In this document: positions 33,793-42,048 of the stretch, in pieces
Layout of the letters: every line of letters begins with the position of its first letter
Numbering within the stretch: the stretch's first letter is position 1
Origin: Amorphus sp040750475
GTDB taxonomy: Bacteria; Pseudomonadota; Alphaproteobacteria; Rhizobiales; Amorphaceae
Assembly: GCF_040750475.1 (NCBI RefSeq)
Contig: NZ_JABJVY010000002.1
Location: forward strand, 293,462-357,461
DNA length: 64,000 bases
Direction: 5' to 3'
Translations under genes and position numbers: made by a program
Notes under the pieces: model-generated
The model's database searches: none
Seen by the model: only the letters and a program-made list of their open reading frames with translations
What the model was told of the DNA's origin: nothing

Positions 33793-34881
33793 ATGGCCGA
33801 ACCCACGTTTTTTGCTCCGCCGGAACCGCTGTCGCTTGGCGCGATCGCGGAAGTATTAAAGGCGGAGCTCGCGCAGGGAGATCCGGCGCAAACGATCGCC
33901 GGTGTTGCGTCCCTGGACCGTGCTGGTCCGTCCGATCTCACCTTCATCGAGAACAAGCGCTATTGGGAGAGCCTCGGTCAGACGGCGGCCGGCGCCGTGC
34001 TGTGTCGGCAAGCGGACCTCGCCCATGTGCCGGCGTCCGTGGCCGCGCTCGTGGTGGCGGCGCCTTACCGGGCCTTCGCGGGTATCGGCGCGCGCCTTTT
34101 CCCCGGCGCGGTCATGTTCCCGCCGATGACGGAGACGAAGGGTCTCTCGCCTGCGGCCCATGTGGATCCCTCTGCCCGGCTGGAGGAAGGAGTGGTCGTG
34201 GAGCCCGGCGCGGTCGTCGGGCCGGACGTGGAAATTGGCGCCGGGTCGGTCATTGGCCCGGGCGCGGTTGTTGCGCGTCATTGCCGGATTGGCCGGAGTT
34301 GCCACATCGGGGCCGGCGCCACGGTTCAGCACAGCCTGATCGGGGATCGTGTGATCCTGCATCCCGGCGTGCGGCTTGGCCAGGACGGCTTCGGCTATTC
34401 CATGGGCGCCAAGCATATCAAGATTCCCCAACTCGGACGGCTGATCGTTCAGGACGACGTGGAGATCGGGGCGAACACGACGGTCGATCGCGGGTCCTTG
34501 CGCGATACGGTGATCGGCGAAGGGACCAAGATCGACAACCTGGTTCAGATTGGGCACAACGTGCAGATCGGGCGCCACTGTGTGATCGTCGCCGAAGTCG
34601 GCATCTCCGGCAGTGCCGAGCTCGGGGACTATGTTGTCCTGGGTGGCAAGGCGTCGGTTGGCGAGCACATTGTGATCGGCCCGGGTGCGCAGATTGCCGG
34701 CACGAGCGCGGTGAACAGCGATGTCCCGCCACGCGCGCGCTGGATCGGATCGCCCGCGCGCCCGGTTCGGCAGTGGACACGGGAACAAAGAGCACTCAGG
34801 GCGCTTGCCAACGCGAGTGGGTCGGGTACACGAGAAGGATACCGCCAAGGGTCCGATGAGGATGAGGAGACGTCTGGATGA
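33793..34881 (+). CDS. lpxD: UDP-3-O-acylglucosamine N-acyltransferase LpxD
   Basis: The third step of lipid A synthesis, adding the N-linked hydroxyacyl chain to UDP-3-O-acylglucosamine. The 362-residue protein has an N-terminal uridine-binding domain (about 1-110) with DLTFIENKRYWESL, then a left-handed beta helix of hexapeptide repeats (about 115-320) with the catalytic His in IDNLVQIGHNVQIGRH. The C-terminus (about 330-362) is a charged extension ending DEDEETSG. It overlaps fabZ by four bases. Confidence 0.95.
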   Translation: MAEPTFFAPPEPLSLGAIAEVLKAELAQGDPAQTIAGVASLDRAGPSDLTFIENKRYWESLGQTAAGAVLCRQADLAHVPASVAALVVAAPYRAFAGIGARLFPGAVMFPPMTETKGLSPAAHVDPSARLEEGVVVEPGAVVGPDVEIGAGSVIGPGAVVARHCRIGRSCHIGAGATVQHSLIGDRVILHPGVRLGQDGFGYSMGAKHIKIPQLGRLIVQDDVEIGANTTVDRGSLRDTVIGEGTKIDNLVQIGHNVQIGRHCVIVAEVGISGSAELGDYVVLGGKASVGEHIVIGPGAQIAGTSAVNSDVPPRARWIGSPARPVRQWTREQRALRALANASGSGTREGYRQGSDEDEETSG

Positions 34882-35342
34882 ACGCGTTGGGTGAGGGGGC
34901 CACGATGGAGGCCGCGGACATCATGCGGGTCCTCACTATGCTGCCTCACCGGTATCCGTTCTTGATGGTGGACCGCATCATCCAGATGAAGGGTGACGAG
35001 TCCGGCATCGGAATCAAGAACGTCACCTACAATGAGCCACATTTCCAGGGCCATTTTCCTGGGCAGCCGGTGATGCCGGGCGTTCTGATCGTGGAAGGCA
35101 TGGCGCAGACGGCCGGCGGCCTGTGCGTGGCGGCGCGCGGCAACAAGAAGCCGAAGGTGGTCTACTTCATGACGATCGATCGGGCGAAGTTCCGCAAGCC
35201 CGTGGTTCCGGGCGATGTCCTGGAATATCACGTCACCAAGATCAAGAATCGGCAGAATATCTGGAAATTCGCCGCTGTCGGCTTGGTCGGCGGCAACAAG
35301 GTGGCGGAGGCTGAGATCTCCGCGATGATCATCGACGAGTAG
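34878..35342 (+). CDS. fabZ: 3-hydroxyacyl-ACP dehydratase FabZ
   Basis: Dehydrates 3-hydroxyacyl-ACP in fatty acid synthesis and so competes with lipid A synthesis for the same substrate pool. The 154-residue hot-dog-fold protein has LPHRYPFLMVDRI (about 22-34), catalytic His59 in GHFPGQPVMPG, and Glu73 in VEGMAQ. The position between lpxD and lpxA is the standard order and couples fatty acid and lipid A supply. Confidence 0.96.
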   Translation: MNALGEGATMEAADIMRVLTMLPHRYPFLMVDRIIQMKGDESGIGIKNVTYNEPHFQGHFPGQPVMPGVLIVEGMAQTAGGLCVAARGNKKPKVVYFMTIDRAKFRKPVVPGDVLEYHVTKIKNRQNIWKFAAVGLVGGNKVAEAEISAMIIDE

Positions 35343-35347
35343 GCCTC

Positions 35348-36148
35348 GTGACCAGCATTCATCCCACGGCGATCGTCTCCGACGGCGCAGTGCTTGGCGC
35401 CGACGTGCATGTCGGCCCCTATTCGATTATCGGATCGCAAGCCGTCATCGGCGATGGCGTCTGGATCGGCTCCCACGTGGTCGTCGACGGCCACACAGAG
35501 ATTGGCGCCGGCACCCGCATCTTCCCGTTCGCGAGCCTCGGTTCGCCGCCCCAGGACCTGAGCTACAAGGGCGAGGCCAACCGGATCATCGTCGGCAAGA
35601 ATGTCGTCGTGCGTGAGCATGTCACGATCAATCCCGGCACGGCGAAGGACCGGCTTCTGACGACGGTCGGCGACGACTGCTATCTGATGGTTGCCTCTCA
35701 CGTCGCTCACGACTGCCAGGTCGGCAACAACGTTATCCTGTCCAACAATGTCATGCTCGGCGGCCACGTGAAGGTCGGCGACCACGTGATCATGGGAGGT
35801 GGCGCCGCGGTCCACCAGCTGGTCCGGATCGGCAGCCATGCCTTCGTTTCCGGCGTCACCGGTGTCGGCGACGACGTGATTCCGTTCGGCAACGTCTTCG
35901 GAAACCGCGCCAAGTTGGTCGGCCTCAACCTGGTCGGGCTGAAGCGGCGCGGCTTCGACCGCGAGCAGATCCACACCCTGCGTCGGGCCTATCGCTACCT
36001 GTTCTCCAACGAGGGTACCTTGAAGGAGCGGATGGAGGACGTGGCGAACATGTTCGGCGGCGAACCGCTGGTCGAGCTGATCCTGGATTTCATTCGCCAG
36101 GGCGGAGACCGTGCGCTGTGCACGCCGTGGGGGCAGGGCCAGAATTGA
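35348..36148 (+). CDS. lpxA: UDP-N-acetylglucosamine acyltransferase LpxA
   Basis: The first committed step of lipid A synthesis. The 266-residue protein is a left-handed beta helix (about 1-190) with catalytic His in LMVASHVAHDCQVGNN (about 115-130), followed by an alpha-helical C-terminal domain. The start codon is GTG at 35348, five bases after the fabZ stop codon. It overlaps or abuts the lpxI start. Confidence 0.96.
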   Translation: MTSIHPTAIVSDGAVLGADVHVGPYSIIGSQAVIGDGVWIGSHVVVDGHTEIGAGTRIFPFASLGSPPQDLSYKGEANRIIVGKNVVVREHVTINPGTAKDRLLTTVGDDCYLMVASHVAHDCQVGNNVILSNNVMLGGHVKVGDHVIMGGGAAVHQLVRIGSHAFVSGVTGVGDDVIPFGNVFGNRAKLVGLNLVGLKRRGFDREQIHTLRRAYRYLFSNEGTLKERMEDVANMFGGEPLVELILDFIRQGGDRALCTPWGQGQN

Positions 36149-37020
36149 GCCGGGCGGAAGCGCCACCGGCTGACGGCGAGGGCCCGATCGGGATCGTCGC
36201 CGGGGGTGGCCGGCTTCCGTTGGAAGTGGCCGAGGCGGTGGAAGCCAGCGGCCGGCGGGTCATCATTGCCGGCATCGACGGCGAGGCCGATCTTGTACTC
36301 GACCATCCCGCAACCCGCACGTTTCGGTGGGGTCAGGTCGGCGGCGCGATCGATTTCATGGCCGCCAAGGGGGTCCGCGACGTCGTGTTCGTCGGTGCGA
36401 TTGCTCGCCGGCCGGATTTCAAGGCGATGCGGCTCGATATCGGGACGCTGCGTCGGGTTCCCAAGATCGTCAAGGCCCTCGTGGGCGGGGACGACAGCGT
36501 GGTCCGCAAGGTGCTGGCGCTGATCGAGGCGGAAGGATTTCGCGTGAAGGGAATCGCAGAGGTCGCGCCGGCGCTTCTGGTGTCGGAGGGGACGTTGGGC
36601 CGGCATCGGCCGACACCGGAAGATCTTGAGGACGCCATGCTGGCGATGCGGGCGTTGGCGACCCTTGGGCCGTTCGATGTCGGGCAATCCGCGGTCGTGG
36701 TCCGGGGGCGGATCGTGGCGATCGAGGCGGCGGAAGGCACCGACCGCATGCTTCAAAGGGTCAAGGAGCTCCGGGAGATGGGGCGCGTCGGCGGCCGCGG
36801 CGGCATTCTGGTGAAGCGGGCAAAGCCGGGACAGGATCTGAGAACCGAGCTGCCGACCGTCGGTGCGGCCACCGTGGCCGCGGCGGCGGGCGCCAAGCTC
36901 GGTGGCATCGTGCTGGAAGCCGGTCGCACCATCGTCGCCGATCGCCCGCAAACGATCGCCGACGCCGACGCGGCGGGCCTGTTCCTTCATGCCGTTGCCG
37001 GTGAGGAGCAGGTGGCGTGA
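36145..37020 (+). CDS. lpxI: UDP-2,3-diacylglucosamine pyrophosphatase LpxI
   Basis: Hydrolyses UDP-2,3-diacylglucosamine to lipid X; LpxI replaces LpxH in most Alphaproteobacteria. The product is about 291 residues. Family blocks are GPIGIVAGGGRLPLEVAEA (near the N-terminus), the VGAIARRPDFKAMRLD region (about 81-96), and GGRGGILVKRAKPGQDLRTELP towards the C-terminus with the conserved catalytic aspartate region. The start is uncertain: TTG at 36145 overlaps the lpxA stop by four bases, while GTG at 36118 would add nine residues. Context between lpxA and lpxB supports the assignment. Confidence 0.92.
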   Translation: MSRAEAPPADGEGPIGIVAGGGRLPLEVAEAVEASGRRVIIAGIDGEADLVLDHPATRTFRWGQVGGAIDFMAAKGVRDVVFVGAIARRPDFKAMRLDIGTLRRVPKIVKALVGGDDSVVRKVLALIEAEGFRVKGIAEVAPALLVSEGTLGRHRPTPEDLEDAMLAMRALATLGPFDVGQSAVVVRGRIVAIEAAEGTDRMLQRVKELREMGRVGGRGGILVKRAKPGQDLRTELPTVGAATVAAAAGAKLGGIVLEAGRTIVADRPQTIADADAAGLFLHAVAGEEQVA

Positions 37021-37113
37021 GGCCCGAAGAGGATCGGTCGCCCGAGCGTTGCAGGCGAAGGCGAAGCCGGCCCGCCGCCCGCAAACGCATCCAAAAAGTG
37101 AGTTAGCGTCCCA

Positions 37114-38301
37114 ATGACGAGCGAAACGGCTCTAAGCGTGTTCGTGATCGCCGGCGAGACCAGTGGCGATCATCTGGGCGGCGCGCTGATGGCCGCGCTC
37201 AAGGCCAAGACCGGCGGCCGCGTTGCCTTTACGGGCGTGGGCGGGGAGGCCATGCAGGCGGAGGGGCTGGAGCCGCTGTTTCCGTTCTCCGACATCACGG
37301 TCATGGGTGCGGATGCGATCATCCGCCGGCTGCCTCAGCTTCTTGCCCGTATCCGGCAAACGGCGGCGGCTGTGGTGGCGCAGAAGCCGGACGTGCTCGT
37401 GATCATCGACGCGCCGGATTTTACCCACCGTGTCGCGCGCAAAGTGCGCCGCCAGGATCCCTCAATCCCGATCGTGGACTATGTCAGTCCGACGGTTTGG
37501 GTCTGGCGTCCCGGCCGCGCGAAAGCGATGGCAGCCTATGTCGATCGGCTGATGGCGGTTCTGCCGTTCGAGCCTGGCGTGCATGCGCGGCTTGGCGGCC
37601 CGCCGACCACCTATGTCGGCCATCCCGTGTTGGAAACGCTGTTGCCGGAGTTGCCGGCAAGCGACCACGGTGTGGAGGCGGAAAAGCGGCCGGTTCTCTT
37701 GATCCTGCCAGGCAGCCGCTCGTCGGAGATTTCCGCGCTGCTGCCGACTTTCGGCGAGGCCGTGGCGCGGATTGCCGAGCGGGTGGAGGGAGTGCGCCCC
37801 GTTTTGCCGGCCGTCTCCCATCTTGCCGATAGGATCGAGGCGGAGGTCGCCGATTGGCCGGTCAAGGCGGAGGTCGTGCGCGGACGGGAGGCGAAGCTCG
37901 CTGCCTTCGCCGAGGCGCGGGCCGCGCTCGCCGCGTCGGGAACCGTGACGCTCGAGCTGGCGGTTGCCGGCGTGCCGATGGCGGTGGCCTATAAGCTCGA
38001 TGCCGTCGCGCGGGCGCTGCGCGTGGTCAATCGCGTGTTCCGGTTCGTGAATTACACCACTATGGTGCTGCCGAACATCATCCTGGAAGAGCACGCGATT
38101 CCCGACTTCCTTGAGGAGGACGTGACGCCGGAGAAGCTTGCCGATGCGGTCGTGCCCCTTCTGGCGGATACGCCGACGCGTCGGCGGCAAATCGCTGCCT
38201 TCGCCCGGCTGGATGCGCTGATGCGGCTCCATGATGGGGCGTTACCGAGCGAACGGGCGGCCGAAACCGTGCTCGACATGGTTCGGACGAAGGCGGGATA
38301 G
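37114..38301 (+). CDS. lpxB: Lipid-A-disaccharide synthase LpxB
   Basis: Joins lipid X and UDP-diacylglucosamine to form the disaccharide backbone. The 395-residue GT-B enzyme of family GT19 starts MTSETALSVFVIAGETSGDH, with the GETSGDHLGGAL block (about 13-24) typical of the N-terminus, and VDYVSPTVWVWRPGRAK (about 118-134). The C-terminal half carries ILPGSRSSEI (about 202-211) and AASGTVTLELA, the nucleotide-binding part. It ends the lipid A run, converging with mscL. Confidence 0.95.
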   Translation: MTSETALSVFVIAGETSGDHLGGALMAALKAKTGGRVAFTGVGGEAMQAEGLEPLFPFSDITVMGADAIIRRLPQLLARIRQTAAAVVAQKPDVLVIIDAPDFTHRVARKVRRQDPSIPIVDYVSPTVWVWRPGRAKAMAAYVDRLMAVLPFEPGVHARLGGPPTTYVGHPVLETLLPELPASDHGVEAEKRPVLLILPGSRSSEISALLPTFGEAVARIAERVEGVRPVLPAVSHLADRIEAEVADWPVKAEVVRGREAKLAAFAEARAALAASGTVTLELAVAGVPMAVAYKLDAVARALRVVNRVFRFVNYTTMVLPNIILEEHAIPDFLEEDVTPEKLADAVVPLLADTPTRRRQIAAFARLDALMRLHDGALPSERAAETVLDMVRTKAG

Positions 38302-38329
38302 GGCGTCGTCCGGTCGGCGCTGCGCCTGC

Positions 38330-38770
38330 TCAGGGCGTCTCTTTTCCGCGCAACTCGTCGCGAATTTCGATCAGGACATCGAGCTGGGACGGGCCGGTTT
38401 TCACCTCCGGCACGACGTCGTCCGGCTTTTCCGCCATTGCGCGGATCCGGTTGACGAACTTGACCAGCATGAACACCACCAGCGCGATGATCAGAAAGTT
38501 GATGCAGCGCGTGAGGAAGGCGCCATAGGCAAAAATGGCGGCGCCGCTTTCTCGCGCGGCGTCCAGGCTGGAGCCCGGCGGTACGTCGCCGGACAGCACG
38601 ACATACATCGACGTGAAATCGATGCCGCCGACGATCAGTCCGATGACGGGATTGATCAGGTCGTTCACGAGGCTTTGGACGATCGCAGTGAAAGCCGCCC
38701 CGATGATGATGCCGACGGCAAGGTCGATGACATTGCCTTTGGCGACGAAGTCGCGGAACTCCTTGATCAT
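38330..38770 (-). CDS. mscL: Large-conductance mechanosensitive channel MscL
   Basis: An osmotic safety valve of the inner membrane. The 146-residue subunit has the N-terminal amphipathic helix and TM1 (MIKEFRDFVAKGNVIDLAVG then IIIGAAFTAIV, about 1-31), TM2 (about 78-102) and a C-terminal cytoplasmic helix (about 125-140). Length and order fit the pentameric MscL family. It is a single gene between lpxB and gltA. Confidence 0.96.
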   Translation of the reverse strand: MIKEFRDFVAKGNVIDLAVGIIIGAAFTAIVQSLVNDLINPVIGLIVGGIDFTSMYVVLSGDVPPGSSLDAARESGAAIFAYGAFLTRCINFLIIALVVFMLVKFVNRIRAMAEKPDDVVPEVKTGPSQLDVLIEIRDELRGKETP

Positions 38771-38864
38771 GGCGGACTTTCTCCCTGCTTCGGCAGACGC
38801 GCGAAGACTGAAACCCGATGCTGTCGGACTCTACTCTGATCCGGATCCGGCAGGTGTCAAAACC

Positions 38865-38900
38865 AAAAAAGCCCGCGAAGATCGCTCTTCGCGGGCTTTT
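38865..38900 (-). terminator. Intrinsic terminator after gltA
   Basis: A 10-base-pair stem GCCCGCGAAG (38871-38880) with CTTCGCGGGC (38887-38896), six-base loop. An A run (38865-38870) gives a T tract for the minus-strand gltA transcript, and TTTT on the other side makes it partly bidirectional for transcripts from lpxB. It begins 31 bases after the gltA stop codon. Confidence 0.88.
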
Positions 38901-38930
38901 CATTCGTGTCCTCACAAAGGACGGAGCGGA

Positions 38931-40226
38931 TTAGCTCCGCTGAGTGATCGGCACGTAGTCGCGCTGGGAGGCGCCGGTGTAGAGCTGGCGCGGGCGACCG
39001 ATCTTCTGGTGCGGATCTTCCACCATTTCCTTCCACTGGGCGATCCAACCGACCGTGCGCGCAAGCGCGAACAGCACGGTGAACATGGTGGTCGGGAAGC
39101 CCAGCGCGCGAAGCGTGATGCCGGAGTAGAAGTCGATGTTGGGATAGAGCTTCTTCTCGATGAAGTACTCGTCGCTGAGCGCGATCTTTTCGAGCTCCAT
39201 GGCGACGTCCAGCGCCGGATCGTCCTTGATCCCGAGCTCGGCCAGCACTTCGTGGCAGGTCTTCTGCATGATCTTGGCGCGCGGGTCGTAGTTCTTGTAG
39301 ACCCGGTGGCCGAAGCCCATCAGACGGAACGGATCGTTCTTGTCCTTGGCGCGCGCGACATATTCCGGGATCTGATCGACCGAGCCGATCTGATGCAGCA
39401 TGTTGAGCGCCGCCTCGTTGGCGCCGCCATGTGCCGGACCCCACAGGCAGGCGATGCCGGCCGCGATGCAGGCGAACGGGTTGGCACCCGAAGAACCGGC
39501 GAGCCGCACCGTCGACGTCGACGCGTTCTGCTCGTGGTCGGCATGCAGGATGAAGATCCGGTCCATCGCCCGGGACAGAACCGGGTTGAACTTGTAGTCC
39601 TCGCACGGCACCCCGAAACACATCTGCAGGAAGTTCGCAGAATAGTCGAGATCGTTGCGGGGATACATGAACGGCTGGCCGATCGAGTACTTGTAGGCCA
39701 TAGCCGCGATGGTCGGCATCTTGGCGATCATGCGCAGGCTGGCGATCATACGCTGCTGCGGATCGGTGATGTCGGTGGAGTCGTGATAGAAGGCGGCAAG
39801 CGCGCCGACCACACCGACCATGACCGCCATCGGATGAGCATCGCGACGGAAACCGGTGAAGAACCGGTTCATCTGCTCATGGATCATCGTGTGGTAGGTG
39901 ACCCGCTGAACGAAATCGTTCTTTTCCGCCGTGGTCGGCAGCTCTCCGTAGAGGAGAAGGTAGCAGGTCTCGAGAAAGTCGCCGTGCTCGGCGAGTTGGT
40001 CGATCGGGTAGCCGCGATAGAGAAGGACGCCTTCGTCGCCGTCGATGAAGGTGATCTTCGATTCACACGAGGCCGTGGAAGTGAAGCCGGGGTCGTAGGT
40101 GAAGCGCCCGGTATTCTTGTAGAGCGACTGGATGTCGACCACATCCGGCCCAACGGAGCCGGAGTGGATCGGAAACTCCCAGCTATCGTCTCCGATCGTT
40201 AGTTTGGCATTCTTCCCATCTGCCAT
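38931..40226 (-). CDS. gltA: Citrate synthase
   Basis: Condenses acetyl-CoA with oxaloacetate at the entry of the TCA cycle. The 431-residue protein is the long, type II hexameric form typical of Gram-negative bacteria. Active-site histidines are in LWGPAHGGANEAAL and GFGHRVYKNYDPR, with the catalytic Asp in the YPNIDFYSG segment. The start MADGKNAK at 40226 is preferred over an in-frame ATG 21 bases upstream. A strong terminator follows. Confidence 0.96.
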   Translation of the reverse strand: MADGKNAKLTIGDDSWEFPIHSGSVGPDVVDIQSLYKNTGRFTYDPGFTSTASCESKITFIDGDEGVLLYRGYPIDQLAEHGDFLETCYLLLYGELPTTAEKNDFVQRVTYHTMIHEQMNRFFTGFRRDAHPMAVMVGVVGALAAFYHDSTDITDPQQRMIASLRMIAKMPTIAAMAYKYSIGQPFMYPRNDLDYSANFLQMCFGVPCEDYKFNPVLSRAMDRIFILHADHEQNASTSTVRLAGSSGANPFACIAAGIACLWGPAHGGANEAALNMLHQIGSVDQIPEYVARAKDKNDPFRLMGFGHRVYKNYDPRAKIMQKTCHEVLAELGIKDDPALDVAMELEKIALSDEYFIEKKLYPNIDFYSGITLRALGFPTTMFTVLFALARTVGWIAQWKEMVEDPHQKIGRPRQLYTGASQRDYVPITQRS

Positions 40227-40497
40227 AAGCACACCCCAATCTAGCAAGATCGCAGGCGGGTGGATCCGTGCGGGAGGGCACCGATCGCCCCTTCACCGTA
40301 CGACGACGGTGCCTCGCGATGGGTGGATTGTCGCTTGCTGCGTAGCCGATTTGAACCCACCTCGCAAGCAACACCGGACTTTGCGGACGACCTGCCGCGC
40401 CTTCTGCGGTTGCCGGTCGAGGAGGCTCGCCGAAAGCGTGTGGTCGGTCGTTCTCACGCGGTGGCATGTCCCCGCCGCCGCGTGAGCGTTCTTGCGA

Positions 40498-41931
40498 TCA
40501 GGCTGCTGGAGAGGATGCTTGATCGCTCAGACGTGCGAGGCTCTCCTCACGGCCGAGTGTCTCCAAGACATCGAACACCGGCGGGGAGGTGGTGCGGCCG
40601 GTCAGCGCGCAACGTAGAGGTTGCGCCACCTTGCCGAGCTTCAAGCCGGTCTCTTCGGCGTAGGCGCGGACTTCCGCTTCCGTGGCTTCCGCGCTCCATT
40701 GGGGAAGCTTGGCGAGACGTTCCGCCATGGCGGCGAGATGGCTGCGAGCCTCGTCGGTTAGTATGCCGGCGGCCTTTGCGTCGAGAGAAAGTGGGCGTTT
40801 GGCCCAGATATATTCTGCCGAATCAATTAGTTCGACCAATGTCTTCGCGCGCTCCTTCAGCCCCGGAAGGGCGTGTGCGAAGCGCGCGCGAATCTCGGGC
40901 GTGAGCGTTGTTGCGACCGTGACGTTGTTGTCGAGGTGCGGCAGCAGCGTGTCGATCGCTTCCATCAGCCGCTCGTCGCTGCTGGTGCGGATATAGTGGC
41001 CGTTCAGGTTTTCCAGCTTGGCGAAGTCGAAGCGGGCTGCCGAGCGGCCGATCTGGTCGAGGTCGAACCACTCGATCATCTCTTCGGTGGAGAAGATCTC
41101 CGTGTCGCCGTGGCTCCAACCGAGCCGCACCAGATAGTTGCGAAGCGCCTCGGGCAGGTAGCCCATGGCGCGGTAGGCTTCCACGCCCAGGGCGCCGTGG
41201 CGCTTGGATAGCTTGGCCCCGTCCGGTCCGTGGATCAGCGGGATGTGGGACCAGCTCGGCACGTCCCATCCCATCGCCTGATAGATGACGCTCTGGCGGG
41301 CGGCGTTGGTCAGGTGGTCGTCGCCGCGCACCACATGGGTCACGCCCATGTCGTGGTCGTCCACCACGACGGCGAGCATGTAGGTGGGCGTGCCGTCGGA
41401 GCGCAGGATGATGAAGTCGTCCAGGTCCTTGTTGGCGAACGAGACGCGGCCCTGGACCCGGTCTTCCACGATCGTCTCGCCGTCGAGCGGCGTCTTGATG
41501 CGGATGACGGGGGGTACGCCTTCCGGTGCCTCGGACGGATCGCGGTCGCGCCAGCGCCGGTCGTAGAGCGGCGGCCGTCCCTCCGCCCGGGCGCGCTCGC
41601 GCATTTCCGTCAGCTCCTCGGCAGACGCGTAGCAACGATAGGCCGCGCCGGACTCCAAGAGCGCGTGTGCAATCTCCGCATGACGTTCGGCGCGGGAGAA
41701 CTGGTAGACCGGCTCGCCGTCCCAATCGATGCCGAGCCAGGAGAGCCCGTCCAGGATCGCCGCGATGGCCGCGTCCGTGGAGCGTTCGCGGTCGGTATCC
41801 TCGATCCTGAGCAGCATCTTGCCGCCGGTGTGGCGGGCATAGAGCCAGTTGAAGAGCGCGGTGCGCGCGCCGCCGATGTGTAGGAAGCCGGTCGGAGAGG
41901 GGGCGAAACGCGTGACCACGGGCGCCGTCAT
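40498..41931 (-). CDS. gltX: Glutamyl-tRNA synthetase
   Basis: A class I synthetase of 477 residues. The HIGH-like motif is FAPSPTGFLHIGGART (9-24) and the KMSKS-like motif is KLSKRHGALG. The C-terminal helical anticodon-binding part is complete. Alphaproteobacteria often carry two gltX genes, one acting on tRNA-Glu and one on tRNA-Gln for the amidotransferase route; sequence alone does not tell which this is. It is divergent from comEC. Confidence 0.95.
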   Translation of the reverse strand: MTAPVVTRFAPSPTGFLHIGGARTALFNWLYARHTGGKMLLRIEDTDRERSTDAAIAAILDGLSWLGIDWDGEPVYQFSRAERHAEIAHALLESGAAYRCYASAEELTEMRERARAEGRPPLYDRRWRDRDPSEAPEGVPPVIRIKTPLDGETIVEDRVQGRVSFANKDLDDFIILRSDGTPTYMLAVVVDDHDMGVTHVVRGDDHLTNAARQSVIYQAMGWDVPSWSHIPLIHGPDGAKLSKRHGALGVEAYRAMGYLPEALRNYLVRLGWSHGDTEIFSTEEMIEWFDLDQIGRSAARFDFAKLENLNGHYIRTSSDERLMEAIDTLLPHLDNNVTVATTLTPEIRARFAHALPGLKERAKTLVELIDSAEYIWAKRPLSLDAKAAGILTDEARSHLAAMAERLAKLPQWSAEATEAEVRAYAEETGLKLGKVAQPLRCALTGRTTSPPVFDVLETLGREESLARLSDQASSPAA

Positions 41932-42048
41932 GGATGCCTCTTTCGGTTATCGAAAAAACCCGCATGCTACCGGTGGACGATTTCGCCGGGGCGGGCGCGG
42001 CTCGTTTAGCATGGGCTGCGGGGCGCGCCAAAGCATTGGGGCGGTGGA